Of a DNA stretch of 47,848 nucleotides, positions 1 to 6,724 are shown one piece after another. The position numbers were made by a program, and so were the translations under genes. The notes under the pieces are model-generated. The model saw nothing but the letters and a program-made list of their open reading frames with translations. It was not told the DNA's origin and did no database searches. The stretch's first letter is position 1; each line of letters begins with the position of its first letter. Source of the DNA: a virus; IMG/VR virus record IMGVR_UViG_3300037557_000308, positions 1-47,848 of that record; one strand, given 5' to 3'.

Positions 1-98
1 CACTGGGTGCATATGGTGAAGTGTCCTTCTTGGGCAGTGGAGACAGCAACATCGACCGTGGATACGGCGGTAAACTGGGCGTCAAGTTCAACTTCTGA
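1..98 (+). CDS. C-terminal end of outer-membrane-like beta-barrel protein (partial)
   Basis: The window opens inside a reading frame that stops with TGA at 96-98. The 31 visible residues are Gly/Ser-rich, alternate hydrophobic and polar residues, and end in VKFNF. A terminal aromatic residue is the usual last-strand signal of outer-membrane beta-barrels. The next gene also ends in an aromatic residue (KYSF), so the two may be tandem relatives. The 5' end lies outside the window, so the full architecture and any signal peptide cannot be judged. Family assignment is inferred from composition only. Confidence 0.5.
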   Translation, partial: LGAYGEVSFLGSGDSNIDRGYGGKLGVKFNF

Positions 99-131
99 TC
101 AACGCAAACAGTAAATCTATAATACCCTAAA

Positions 132-500
132 ATGAAAGCATTTGCTATCGCTCTTGCTGCTGGTGCAGCAGCTCTCTCTGCTGCTCCAGCATTTGCTGGT
201 CCTTATGTAAAGACCAAGCACGAATTCGTCGGCACTGACGACGACTACTCTAAAGGTACCCACCAAGTTCGCGTCGGTTACGGCGAGAAAGTTGGTCGCT
301 TCACTCCCTATGTGGAAGGTGGCGTGGGTCGTGCTTACAGTGACAATACTGGAGTAGAAGAAGATTTCAGCGTGATTCAAGTCGGTACCGGCATGAAGAT
401 CACTGATAGTTTCTCTGGTTACGGTAAGTGGATCAACACCTTCAAGGAGAATGACACCACTTCTTGGAAGGTTGAGTTTGGAACGAAGTACTCGTTCTGA
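132..500 (+). CDS. Small exported beta-barrel-like protein
   Basis: This 122-residue protein has a clear Sec signal peptide: a Lys at residue 2, an Ala/Leu-rich core, and a likely cut after APAFA near residue 22. The remaining 100 residues show repeated amphipathic strands rich in Gly, Tyr and Val and end in Phe, as in small porin or OmpA-like barrels. It lies 33 bases after the preceding barrel-like gene and ends just before a strong terminator. A TATAAT at 118-123 is only 8 bases from the start codon, with no good -35 box and no Shine-Dalgarno site, so leaderless expression is possible but unproven. An outer-membrane role is inferred. Confidence 0.65.
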   Translation: MKAFAIALAAGAAALSAAPAFAGPYVKTKHEFVGTDDDYSKGTHQVRVGYGEKVGRFTPYVEGGVGRAYSDNTGVEEDFSVIQVGTGMKITDSFSGYGKWINTFKENDTTSWKVEFGTKYSF

Positions 501-514
501 TAAATGCTCAAGAG

Positions 515-539
515 AAGGGACCGAAAGGTCCCTTTTTTT
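515..539 (+). terminator. Rho-independent terminator
   Basis: An 8-bp perfect stem AAGGGACC / GGTCCCTT (515-522 with 527-534) closes on a GAAA tetraloop and runs into a T tract. It sits 15 bases after the stop of the barrel-like gene and ends that unit. Confidence 0.9.
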
Positions 540-548
540 ATGTCTTTC

Positions 549-555
549 CTAAATA
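549..555 (+). promoter_or_regulatory. Late promoter motif CTAAATA
   Basis: CTAAATA lies 20 bases before the ATG at 576 and directly after the terminator. T4-like cyanophages use CTAAATA or ATAAATA as the late promoter recognised by the gp55-type sigma factor; T4 itself uses TATAAATA. The placement between a terminator and a start codon supports it. Confidence 0.6.
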
Positions 556-575
556 AGATGCAAAGCTAGCCTGTT

Positions 576-1235
576 ATGTTTGAACCCAAAGATGACAATA
601 CTGCTACCGTAACTATTACTGAAAAAAGTCCTAAGCAGTCCAATCCTCTAAAGTGGATTGCTCTAGCATTGGGTACTGTACTTGGGGTTAGTCACATTTC
701 TTTGATTGGATTGTTGGCTAATAAGAAAGCACAACTTCCTAATCTAAACTTACCAGTAAGCGAATACTCTTCATACGAAGCTAAGGTAAACTCTGACGGA
801 TACAGTGTTAGATATAATGCTAACGATCCAAAAATTCTTCAAAGAACTCAGTCTCTAGATTTAGATCGTTCTATTGATAAACCTGGTGGTTTGTTTGGTG
901 GTGGTCGTGAGATGTCCCGAGAAGCACGGACACAGTATACTAACGAACAATATACGATGGAGGGGACATTGAATATGGAAGGAGGTCCTCTCCCAAAGAT
1001 CGAAGGGAGTACCGACAGTGCAAACCAGAAGTCCGTCGCGTGTATAGAGGCGGTAGGTGGTGGAAAACAGACAGGAAGAGTTGTAGGAGCTAGCGTAGGT
1101 GCTGGTGTTGCTTCTACTCTTATTGGTATTCCCTATGTGGGTCCTGTCCTTGGTGGTATAGTTGCAATCTTTACACAAGATAAAGCATCTGAAATCGGTG
1201 GTAATATAACAGAAAACTTCTCGGATGATTGCTAA
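576..1235 (+). CDS. Hypothetical membrane protein with Gly-zipper tail
   Basis: This 219-residue protein is not assigned to a family. One hydrophobic segment spans about residues 26-47 (WIALALGTVLGVSHISLIGL), preceded by a polar, Lys-containing cytoplasmic tail. The middle is polar and glycine-rich (GLFGGG). Residues about 165-200 form a Gly/Ala/Val-rich stretch (GASVGAGVASTLIGIPYVG) that looks like a glycine zipper or second membrane segment. It follows a late promoter motif, so a late role in the envelope or virion is likely, but no function can be named. Confidence 0.75.
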   Translation: MFEPKDDNTATVTITEKSPKQSNPLKWIALALGTVLGVSHISLIGLLANKKAQLPNLNLPVSEYSSYEAKVNSDGYSVRYNANDPKILQRTQSLDLDRSIDKPGGLFGGGREMSREARTQYTNEQYTMEGTLNMEGGPLPKIEGSTDSANQKSVACIEAVGGGKQTGRVVGASVGAGVASTLIGIPYVGPVLGGIVAIFTQDKASEIGGNITENFSDDC

Positions 1236-1261
1236 TCTGCCTTCGTGGTATACTGAGTAGA

Positions 1262-1468
1262 ATGAAAAAATATTTTATAACTTTCATAACGAATCCAGGG
1301 GTGATGACCTCACTCCTGATGTTCGGAGTAATAGCATTCATAGGGGTGGTCCACAACGATGCTCACCTTAGAATGACTGTGGATGCAGATTCTTATGTGA
1401 GGCAGTGGTGTAGAGCATCAGTAGAAAACCAAAAGACCTGTATCCGTTATGGCAGGAACGACGACTGA
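1262..1468 (+). CDS. Small single-pass membrane protein
   Basis: This 68-residue protein starts MKKYFITF and has one hydrophobic helix near residues 8-30, followed by a polar tail with two cysteines. ATG 1262 is preferred over the in-frame ATG at 1229, which lies inside the end of the previous gene and would add a polar extension in front of the membrane segment. A TGG-TATACT extended -10-like sequence at 1246-1254 is too close to the ATG for a normal leader. Function unknown. Confidence 0.6.
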   Translation: MKKYFITFITNPGVMTSLLMFGVIAFIGVVHNDAHLRMTVDADSYVRQWCRASVENQKTCIRYGRNDD

Positions 1469-1472
1469 TAAC

Positions 1473-1501
1473 TTGACAAAACTTTAGATTTCCTATATAA
1501 T
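1473..1501 (+). promoter_or_regulatory. Consensus sigma-70 promoter for the hli cassette
   Basis: TTGACA (1473-1478), a 17-base spacer and TATAAT (1496-1501) form a perfect consensus promoter. It precedes the high-light-inducible gene at 1529 and probably drives the overlapping genes down to the terminator at 2459-2483. Such host-sigma promoters mark early expression in cyanophages. Confidence 0.9.
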
Positions 1502-1528
1502 ATGTGAAGAAACATTACGGAGTGTATC

Positions 1529-1747
1529 ATGACTGTAACAACTGAAGATGGTGGACGGACAAACATGTTCGCCAGAGAACCACAAATGTACATCTCTGAA
1601 ACCGATGCACAACGTTATGGTTACGAGACATATGCAGAAAAAGCAGAGAAGTTGAATGGACGGACTGCTATGCTTGGATTTGTTGCTGCTGTTATCTCTT
1701 ATAGTGTCAGTGGTAGCGTATTTTTCTTTGGTGTCTTCGGATTCTGA
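1529..1747 (+). CDS. hli: High-light-inducible protein (Hli)
   Basis: This 72-residue protein carries the chlorophyll a/b-binding signature of the Hli/Scp family: AEKLNGRTAMLGF at about residues 40-52, followed by a single transmembrane helix. Hli proteins bind chlorophyll and carotenoid in the thylakoid and protect photosystem II assembly and repair under excess light. Cyanophages carry them as auxiliary genes to maintain host photosynthesis during infection. The N-terminal 35 residues are polar and less conserved. A GGAG site lies about 10 bases before the ATG, and a consensus sigma-70 promoter lies just upstream. Its stop codon overlaps the next start (TGATG). Confidence 0.95.
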   Translation: MTVTTEDGGRTNMFAREPQMYISETDAQRYGYETYAEKAEKLNGRTAMLGFVAAVISYSVSGSVFFFGVFGF

Positions 1748-1920
1748 TGATTGAATTTCTGATTGCTTGTTCTCCCGCCATTCCTGTACCAGGAATGTTT
1801 AGTTCTCCAGTCACTAACTGTGGTCCTGGCGACATAGAACTTGTAGAAAAATCAAAAAAAAGTAGAGTGAAAATCCCTACACGGTCTGTTACTATTCTCG
1901 ATTTGAAAATCGATCTATGA
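1747..1920 (+). CDS. Small hypothetical protein of the hli cassette
   Basis: This 57-residue reading frame starts at ATG 1747 inside the stop of hli and ends with ATGA shared with the next gene. The N-terminus (MIEFLIACSPAIPVPGMFSS) is hydrophobic with a Cys at residue 8. The rest is basic and polar. It could be a short exported or membrane-associated peptide. Its reality rests on the unbroken frame that fits exactly between hli and the next gene with overlaps at both ends. No family recognised. Confidence 0.55.
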   Translation: MIEFLIACSPAIPVPGMFSSPVTNCGPGDIELVEKSKKSRVKIPTRSVTILDLKIDL

Positions 1921-2132
1921 TTGAACTTCTCACTTATTATGTAATTGGTGGTGCTCTTATCATTGGACCACCTGCAATCTTCCTAATCATTGCCATGATG
2001 GGAGCAATCCAAAATACGAAAGGTCGTATGGTTGGATACAAAGACCACAAAACTTACGGTGATATCTCATTCTATGAGAACGCACCATCAGATCAAACCA
2101 AATTTTATCTCACATTAGGAGAAAACTCATGA
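1917..2132 (+). CDS. Small membrane protein of the hli cassette
   Basis: This 71-residue protein has one strong hydrophobic helix at residues 4-30, including GGALIIGPPAIFLIIAMMGA, followed by a soluble tail rich in Lys, Tyr and Asp. The topology resembles small photosystem-associated subunits, but no photosystem family is recognised. It overlaps both neighbours by 4 bases (ATGA), so translation is probably coupled. Being between two hli-type genes suggests a thylakoid-membrane role, by context only. Confidence 0.65.
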   Translation: MIELLTYYVIGGALIIGPPAIFLIIAMMGAIQNTKGRMVGYKDHKTYGDISFYENAPSDQTKFYLTLGENS

Positions 2133-2236
2133 ACGAAAGAGCAGAACGCATCAACGGTTGGGCAGCAATGATCGGAGTCATTGCCGCAATGGGTGCTTAC
2201 GCAACAACTGGGCAAATCATTCCTGGCATTTTTTGA
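2129..2236 (+). CDS. hli: Minimal high-light-inducible-like protein (35 aa)
   Basis: The 35-residue product begins MNERAERINGWAAMIGVIAA. It aligns with the Hli core AExxNGRxAMxGF, but Trp replaces the Arg after NG. Almost the whole protein is the pigment-binding helix. Very short Hli proteins of 35-45 residues are typical of cyanophages. It overlaps the previous gene by ATGA and shares its stop with the next start (TGATG). The Trp substitution falls at the residue that pairs with the helix Glu in LHC-type proteins, which may change pigment binding or pairing. Confidence 0.8.
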   Translation: MNERAERINGWAAMIGVIAAMGAYATTGQIIPGIF

Positions 2237-2319
2237 TGGGATTCTTTGCAGTAGCGTTATTCATGCTGATCCCAATTGCGGTAGCAGCATCAATGACACC
2301 AAAGAAAATAAAGTCATGA
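2236..2319 (+). CDS. 27-residue membrane peptide
   Basis: The product starts MGFFAVALFMLIPIAVAAS and ends in a basic tail (PKKIKS). It is a single hydrophobic helix with a positive end, like a small membrane microprotein. Its ATG overlaps the stop of the mini-Hli gene, and its own stop overlaps the next ATG by 4 bases. The matching overlaps on both sides support a real gene. Function unknown, with possible interaction with the neighbouring Hli helix. Confidence 0.55.
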   Translation: MGFFAVALFMLIPIAVAASMTPKKIKS

Positions 2320-2453
2320 GTATAGAATGGGCACAGACAATTGTCTTTCTCTTGACACCCCTATTCTTTATGCTGCTCTTCATACAAACTAATGAAGACG
2401 ATGACGGACCACCAGATGGCGGAATGATGACGCCAGTCTACAATCCAATATAA
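2316..2453 (+). CDS. 45-residue membrane protein with acidic tail
   Basis: The product starts MSIEWAQTIVFLLTPLFFML. It has one transmembrane helix at residues 6-24 and an acidic, Asp/Gly/Pro-rich tail. ATG 2316 is chosen because it makes the ATGA overlap with the previous microprotein; in-frame codons further upstream fall within other genes. It is the last gene before the terminator and closes the hli cassette. No family recognised. Confidence 0.65.
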   Translation: MSIEWAQTIVFLLTPLFFMLLFIQTNEDDDGPPDGGMMTPVYNPI

Positions 2454-2458
2454 AAAGG

Positions 2459-2483
2459 GAGGGGGTCTGTACCCTCTTTTTTT
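2459..2483 (+). terminator. Terminator after the hli cassette
   Basis: A G-rich arm (2459-2466) pairs with ACCCTCT (2471-2477) across a CTGT loop, with one or two wobble pairs, and is followed by seven T's. It begins within 6 bases of the preceding stop codon and just upstream of the gp45 promoter. Confidence 0.8.
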
Positions 2484-2487
2484 ATGG

Positions 2488-2516
2488 TTGACTGCTTGAA
2501 AGCGTGATGATATAAT
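2488..2516 (+). promoter_or_regulatory. Sigma-70-type promoter for gp45
   Basis: TTGACT (2488-2493), a 17-base spacer and TATAAT (2511-2516) lie 20 bases before the first ATG of the sliding clamp gene, directly after a terminator. Confidence 0.85.
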
Positions 2517-2536
2517 ATGGTATCCCCGCCACTACG

Positions 2537-3229
2537 ATGAAACTTCGTGACACTATGAGACTGTCTGAAAAGACCCTTGAAATTCTGAAGAACTTTACGA
2601 CCATCAATCAGTCGCTGTTCTTCAAGGAAGGCAACACATTACGTACGATTTCTGTGATGAAAAACGTACTCGCGGAGGCAGAAATTGATGAGCATATCCC
2701 CAGAGACTTTGCTATCTATGACCTACCACAGTTCCTGAATACACTTTCTCTTTACAAGTCTCCTGATATTGATGTGTCTAGTAATACTAGTCATGCCCTT
2801 ATCAAAGACGGAGCACAAAATCGAGCAAAGTTCTTTTTCTCTGACCCTAGCGTAATCATTGCTCCTCCAGAAAAAGAGATGAAACTTCCTTCACAGGAAG
2901 TTGTTTTTGATCTGAGTGAGAGTGATCTTACTCGAATCATGAAGTCCTCTGCAATCATGCAACTGCCTGACTTGTCAGTTGTTGGTGGTAATGGAATTGT
3001 GAAACTTGTGGTTAGTGATCGTAAGAACGATACTTCAAACGAGTATTCAATCAAAGTGGGTGAAACTGAAAACAACTTCTCTTTCAATTTCAAAATTGAG
3101 AACATCCGATTGATTCCTAAGGACTATCAAGTCCTAATCTCTTCCCAGAAACTTGCTAAGTTTGTCAATGAAGATTTCAAACTTAGATACTTTATCGCTC
3201 TTGAACCTGACTCTAAGTATTCTGAATGA
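2537..3229 (+). CDS. 45: Sliding clamp DNA polymerase accessory protein gp45
   Basis: This 230-residue protein matches the T4-type gp45 sliding clamp, a trimeric ring that tethers gp43 polymerase to DNA and also activates late transcription in T4. Recognisable cyanophage gp45 features include LSEKTLEILKNFTTINQSL near the start, the PRDFAIYDLPQFLNTLSLY region, and the ISSQKLAKF strand near the C-terminus. Length is the same as T4 gp45 (228). An in-frame ATG at 2555 would give MRLSEKTLEI, closer to typical family starts; neither ATG has a clear Shine-Dalgarno site. It overlaps the next gene by ATGA and leads the clamp/clamp-loader region. Confidence 0.95.
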   Translation: MKLRDTMRLSEKTLEILKNFTTINQSLFFKEGNTLRTISVMKNVLAEAEIDEHIPRDFAIYDLPQFLNTLSLYKSPDIDVSSNTSHALIKDGAQNRAKFFFSDPSVIIAPPEKEMKLPSQEVVFDLSESDLTRIMKSSAIMQLPDLSVVGGNGIVKLVVSDRKNDTSNEYSIKVGETENNFSFNFKIENIRLIPKDYQVLISSQKLAKFVNEDFKLRYFIALEPDSKYSE

Positions 3230-3903
3230 AAAAATTTCTTACAGCAGCGGTTGCTGCGGCAGTGGTTGCCCTACCTGCCCTTTCCGACCCAAACCAAGAT
3301 AAGATCACCCAAGGTTATAAAACCATGGATGCCATGGGGTGTATGCTTCTTCAAGAGTGCACTGATGGTGTAAGGGAAGTATTTTCTATGCTTGATATCT
3401 CTTCTCAGTATCCTAATACCGAGGAGTTTACATCAGTTGCACATGAGTTCAACACGATGTTGATGTCATTGAATCAAGTAGGTGTGAAAGTCTTTATTTC
3501 TGATTCCAAGTATTTCCCTAAAGAACACCGTGGTGTATACCACACTGTAGGAAATAATTTTTTCCTCAATGAGGATTATATGGGTGATCCCAGTACACTC
3601 ATGATGGTAATGAGACATGAAGGATGGCATGCTGCACAAGATTGTATGGCAGGAACGATTGATAATAGTTTGATTGCTATCATCAAACCTGAAGAGAGTG
3701 TCCCTATGCTATGGCGCACACTAGCAGAACGTACATACCCATCAAATGCTGTGCCATGGGAAGCAGAAGCAGGTTGGGCAGGTCGCACTGAAAAGATGAC
3801 TATGGAAGCACTTCAATCCTGTGCTCGTGGTACAATGTGGACTGACTATGAACCCACTCCCAAAACTCGTGAATGGTTAGTTGAAAATGGCTACATCAAA
3901 TAA
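3226..3903 (+). CDS. Exported protein with HExxH zincin motif
   Basis: This 225-residue protein has a signal peptide (MKKFLTAAVAAAVVALPALS, probable cut near residue 20) and a mature domain with five cysteines. MRHEGWHAAQD at residues 129-139 contains HEGWH, which fits the HExxH zinc-binding motif of zincin metallopeptidases. E179 or E181 in PWEAEAGW is a possible third zinc ligand, as in gluzincins. It overlaps gp45 by four bases and precedes gp44, an odd place for an exported protein. It could cut a periplasmic or cell-wall-associated protein during infection or lysis. The peptidase assignment rests on the motif and fold-like spacing only. Confidence 0.7.
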   Translation: MKKFLTAAVAAAVVALPALSDPNQDKITQGYKTMDAMGCMLLQECTDGVREVFSMLDISSQYPNTEEFTSVAHEFNTMLMSLNQVGVKVFISDSKYFPKEHRGVYHTVGNNFFLNEDYMGDPSTLMMVMRHEGWHAAQDCMAGTIDNSLIAIIKPEESVPMLWRTLAERTYPSNAVPWEAEAGWAGRTEKMTMEALQSCARGTMWTDYEPTPKTREWLVENGYIK

Positions 3904-4123
3904 ACCTACCAACCACATCAATAAAAATCCTTCTAGCGAGAAGGATAAACCATTTCCTAAAAAGTTATATCTGCAATTGATGCGGAGACCTCCTTTTTAT
4001 CGTCTCTGCATCTTGCCAGATGAGGTACAAAAACTAACTCTCCAGCAATGGATGGACGTATGTCCAAATCTACCCAAATTCAAAGAAACTTTTTTACTAG
4101 ATGATCCCGAAAGCCATTTCTAA
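3887..4123 (+). CDS. Hypothetical protein (78 aa)
   Basis: The product begins MATSNKPTNHINKN and is basic in its first half. The second half has a helical, Leu/Gln/Trp-containing stretch (DEVQKLTLQQWMDVCPNLPK). It overlaps the end of the exported zincin-like gene by 17 bases and the start of the next gene by 23. ATG 3887 is the first ATG in frame; a TTG lies two codons earlier. No family recognised and no membrane segment. It is probably a small soluble protein of the replication operon. Confidence 0.6.
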   Translation: MATSNKPTNHINKNPSSEKDKPFPKKLYLQLMRRPPFYRLCILPDEVQKLTLQQWMDVCPNLPKFKETFLLDDPESHF

Positions 4124-4649
4124 AGTGATTGCTAAACAGCAACTTGATAACCTAGCAGAGTTATTTGATGGAAGATGGTACCGAACAGAAACCCTCAACT
4201 CCCGAGGAGAACAATCAGTTCGGTACACTATTGAGTACACTCCTGAGGAAGAAAAGTATTCTCGATATCTTGAGTTACGTCAAGTTGGTGAACTCAAAAA
4301 TCTTTTTGACACATATGGATGGGAAGCATCTGACGACATTGTTGTTGAGATGGCTGGCACTCAGGTTTCTGGTATTGATGTGGGTGAGGAGTATAATAAG
4401 AAGTGGCAGTCTCCTATTGGCACTCGTAAATATAACAAAGATGCATTCATTGTTATCAAAAACCTTTCTCGTGATCCCATTGAATCTTCCAAACCAATGG
4501 ATAGGGAACACAAACCTCATCACTCATATACTCCTCCCGTAGAGCAAGAGATCACTGTGAATATGGATGGTGGTGTAGGCGGTTCTTGGACGATAGAAGA
4601 AATGAAAAAGGAAGATGATAAATTGGGTTACGATACTTCTGGAAAATGA
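4101..4649 (+). CDS. Hypothetical soluble protein (182 aa)
   Basis: This hydrophilic protein shows no signal peptide or membrane segment and no motif I recognise. The first 60 residues are Lys/Arg/Glu-rich and look helical. The last 40 contain a Gly-rich segment (NMDGGVGGSWTIEEM) and an acidic end. The start ATG at 4101 lies inside the end of the previous gene, and the stop overlaps the AbrB-like gene at 4646. Position between gp45 and gp44 suggests early expression with the replication genes. Confidence 0.65.
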   Translation: MIPKAISKVIAKQQLDNLAELFDGRWYRTETLNSRGEQSVRYTIEYTPEEEKYSRYLELRQVGELKNLFDTYGWEASDDIVVEMAGTQVSGIDVGEEYNKKWQSPIGTRKYNKDAFIVIKNLSRDPIESSKPMDREHKPHHSYTPPVEQEITVNMDGGVGGSWTIEEMKKEDDKLGYDTSGK

Positions 4650-4804
4650 AAAAATTTACTTTGGCTGTCGATGAAAATGGGATTCTAAATCTCCCTGAAG
4701 AACTCCTCAAAGAAACTGGTTGGAAGGAAGGAGATGTGTTAGAGTGGATTCCTACCATATACGATGATGGTTCATACTATTTGAGGAAACAGGAAAATGA
4801 GTAA
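4646..4804 (+). CDS. AbrB/MazE-like swapped-hairpin microprotein
   Basis: This 52-residue protein reads MKKFTLAVDENGILNLPEEL and then GWKEGDVLEWIP. The pattern of a strand, G-x-L-x-LPxELL, then GWKEGDxLEW is that of SpoVT/AbrB-type DNA-binding domains, as found in MazE antitoxins and transition-state regulators. These bind DNA as dimers. There is no toxin gene beside it. It overlaps gp44 by eight bases (ATG 4797), so it is probably translated with the clamp loader. A similar small protein sits before gp62. Regulation of nearby genes or a structural role are both possible. Confidence 0.6.
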   Translation: MKKFTLAVDENGILNLPEELLKETGWKEGDVLEWIPTIYDDGSYYLRKQENE

Positions 4805-5744
4805 TGACTACTTGTGGGTTGAGAAGTATCGTCCCACAACAATTGAGGAATGTATTCTCCCGGACAACCTCAAGAAAACTTTCCAGGAATTTGTAAATAG
4901 TGGTGAAATCCCCAACTTACTTCTTGCTGGACCTCCTGGTATTGGTAAGACCACAGTTGCTAAAGCACTGTGTCAAGAACTTGGGGTTGATTGTTACGTT
5001 ATCAACGGATCCGATGAAGGGCGATTCCTGGACACAGTTCGCAACCAAGCAAAGAATTTTGCTTCAACTGTTTCTCTTACGTCAGAATCTAATCACAAGG
5101 TCATCATCATTGATGAGGCAGATAACACTACGCATGATGTACAACTCCTTCTCCGAGCTAACATCGAAGCGTTCTACAACAACTGTCGATTCATCTTTAC
5201 CTGTAATTACAAGAACAAAATTATTGAACCTCTCCACAGCCGATGCGCGGTGGTCGATTTCGGAATTACAGGGAAAGAGAAACCAAAAATAGCAGCACTG
5301 TTTTTCAAGAGACTCCAGACCATCCTCAAGAATGAGGGTGTTGAGTGTGATCCTAATATTCTAGCGGAACTTATCAATAAGCATTTCCCTGACTGGAGAA
5401 GGGTCCTCAACGAATTGCAAAGACACAGAAGTGATGGTGTCATACATACATCTGTGCTTTCGGAATTGACTAACGTCAATACTAGTGAGTTAGTCAAATT
5501 TATTGCGAAGAAAGAGTTTCCTAATGTTAGGAAATGGATTGTGCAGAACTTAGACAATGATCCTAATACTATTCTTAGGGGTGTCTACAACGCAATCTAT
5601 GATTCTATGAAACCAAAATCTATTCCTGAAGCGGTATTGATTATTGCAAAATATCAATATCAGTCTGCTTTTGCAGCAGATCACGAAATCAATTTACTAG
5701 CAGCTATGACCGAAATTATGGTCAATTGCGAATTCAAATCATAA
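4797..5744 (+). CDS. 44: Clamp loader large subunit gp44
   Basis: This 315-residue AAA+ ATPase matches T4 gp44 (319). It has the N-terminal WVEKYRP motif (7-13), Walker A GPPGIGKT (45-52), Walker B IIIDEAD (103-109) and the SRC arginine-finger motif (148-150). Four gp44 and one gp62 load the gp45 ring onto primed DNA using ATP. The C-terminal collar domain follows residue 230. The gene overlaps the AbrB-like microprotein at its start. gp62 is 4.6 kb downstream rather than adjacent as in T4, with sugar, methylase and amidinotransferase genes inserted between them. Confidence 0.97.
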   Translation: MSNDYLWVEKYRPTTIEECILPDNLKKTFQEFVNSGEIPNLLLAGPPGIGKTTVAKALCQELGVDCYVINGSDEGRFLDTVRNQAKNFASTVSLTSESNHKVIIIDEADNTTHDVQLLLRANIEAFYNNCRFIFTCNYKNKIIEPLHSRCAVVDFGITGKEKPKIAALFFKRLQTILKNEGVECDPNILAELINKHFPDWRRVLNELQRHRSDGVIHTSVLSELTNVNTSELVKFIAKKEFPNVRKWIVQNLDNDPNTILRGVYNAIYDSMKPKSIPEAVLIIAKYQYQSAFAADHEINLLAAMTEIMVNCEFKS

Positions 5745-5756
5745 CCATCTAAAAAA

Positions 5757-5840
5757 ATGTTAGCAGTTATTATTGTTTACGGTGCACTTGCTCTTGCCGT
5801 TGTTGTATGTTCAGTTTGGTTGATTGGTAAAGGCAAATGA
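5757..5840 (+). CDS. 27-residue membrane microprotein
   Basis: The product begins MLAVIIVYGALALAVVVCSV and ends WLIGKGK: one hydrophobic helix and a basic tail. It fits the gap between gp44 and the epimerase, and its stop overlaps the epimerase start (ATGA). No Shine-Dalgarno site is clear (AAAAAA precedes the ATG). Function unknown. Confidence 0.5.
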   Translation: MLAVIIVYGALALAVVVCSVWLIGKGK

Positions 5841-6724
5841 AATGTCTAGTTACCGGTGGTGCTGGGTTTATTGGATCTCATGTAGTATCCCGTTTGCTCC
5901 ATGATGGACATGAAGTTGTTGTTATTGACAACGAATCAGCAGAGTCCAACGATGCTTTCAACTGGTACGAAGATGACGCAGAGAATCATGTCTTAGATAT
6001 TCGAGACATTGATGCGTGTCGTCCAGTCTTCAAAGGTGTTGATGCAGTCTTTCATCTAGCAGCACAGTCCAGAATTCAACTTGCCATGGCAGATCCGTTT
6101 GACTGTGTTCAAACGAATGTGATCGGCACATGTAACATGTTGGAATTGTCACGTGAGGTTGGCGTACAACGTTTCGTCAATTCTTCAACTTCATCTTGCT
6201 ATGGGTTGAACAATACCCCACCTCTTGTGGAGTCAATGCCAACAGATTGTTTGAACCCATACTCAGCAAGTAAAGTTTCTGCTGAAAAATTCTGTTACAT
6301 GTATTATCGTCTACATAAACTGCGGACGATTACGCTTAGGTACTTCAACGTCTATGGTCCGAGACAACCTCTAAGGGGTGTGTATGCCCCTGTAATCGGT
6401 CTGTTCCAAGAACAGGAACGGAAAGGTGAACCACTGACAATTGTTGGTGACGGGACTCAACGTAGGGACTTCACTCATGTCGATGACGTGGTAGAAGCAA
6501 ACATGTGTGCTCTCAAAACTAATATTTCTGGAATCGCTGTAAACGTTGGAACGGGTAAGAACTACTCTGTAAACGAGGTTGCTGCTATGATTTCAGACAA
6601 CGTGACCTACATCCCCGCTCGCAAAGGGGAAGCACAGGAAACCCTTGCCGACAACACAAAAGCAAAAAATATGCTAGGATGGGAACCAACGATTGATCTT
6701 CAGTCACAACTCTGTAATGTTTGA
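5837..6724 (+). CDS. NAD-dependent nucleotide-sugar epimerase/dehydratase (extended SDR)
   Basis: This 295-residue protein has the Rossmann motif TGGAGFIGS at residues 6-14 and an Asp after the second strand (VVVIDNES) that selects NAD. It also has the FHLAAQS motif, a catalytic SSTSSCYG region and YSASK with active-site Tyr and Lys. RYFNVYGPRQ and GDGTQRRDFTHVDDVV are typical of UDP-glucose or UDP-N-acetylglucosamine 4-epimerases. It changes sugar-nucleotide stereochemistry, probably for surface glycans. Substrate cannot be fixed from sequence. It lies far from the main sugar cluster (40.1-47.8 kb), beside the methylase genes, so it may be a separate acquisition. Confidence 0.88.
   Translation: MKCLVTGGAGFIGSHVVSRLLHDGHEVVVIDNESAESNDAFNWYEDDAENHVLDIRDIDACRPVFKGVDAVFHLAAQSRIQLAMADPFDCVQTNVIGTCNMLELSREVGVQRFVNSSTSSCYGLNNTPPLVESMPTDCLNPYSASKVSAEKFCYMYYRLHKLRTITLRYFNVYGPRQPLRGVYAPVIGLFQEQERKGEPLTIVGDGTQRRDFTHVDDVVEANMCALKTNISGIAVNVGTGKNYSVNEVAAMISDNVTYIPARKGEAQETLADNTKAKNMLGWEPTIDLQSQLCNV

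Noticed and set aside
118-123. TATAAT before the barrel-like gene at 132
   Set aside because: No -35 box and only eight bases to the ATG; a leaderless transcript would be needed.
861-1178. Minus-strand frame of 105 residues opposite the Gly-zipper gene
   Set aside because: It is the mirror of a real coding gene with Thr/Ser-biased composition and no own promoter or Shine-Dalgarno site.
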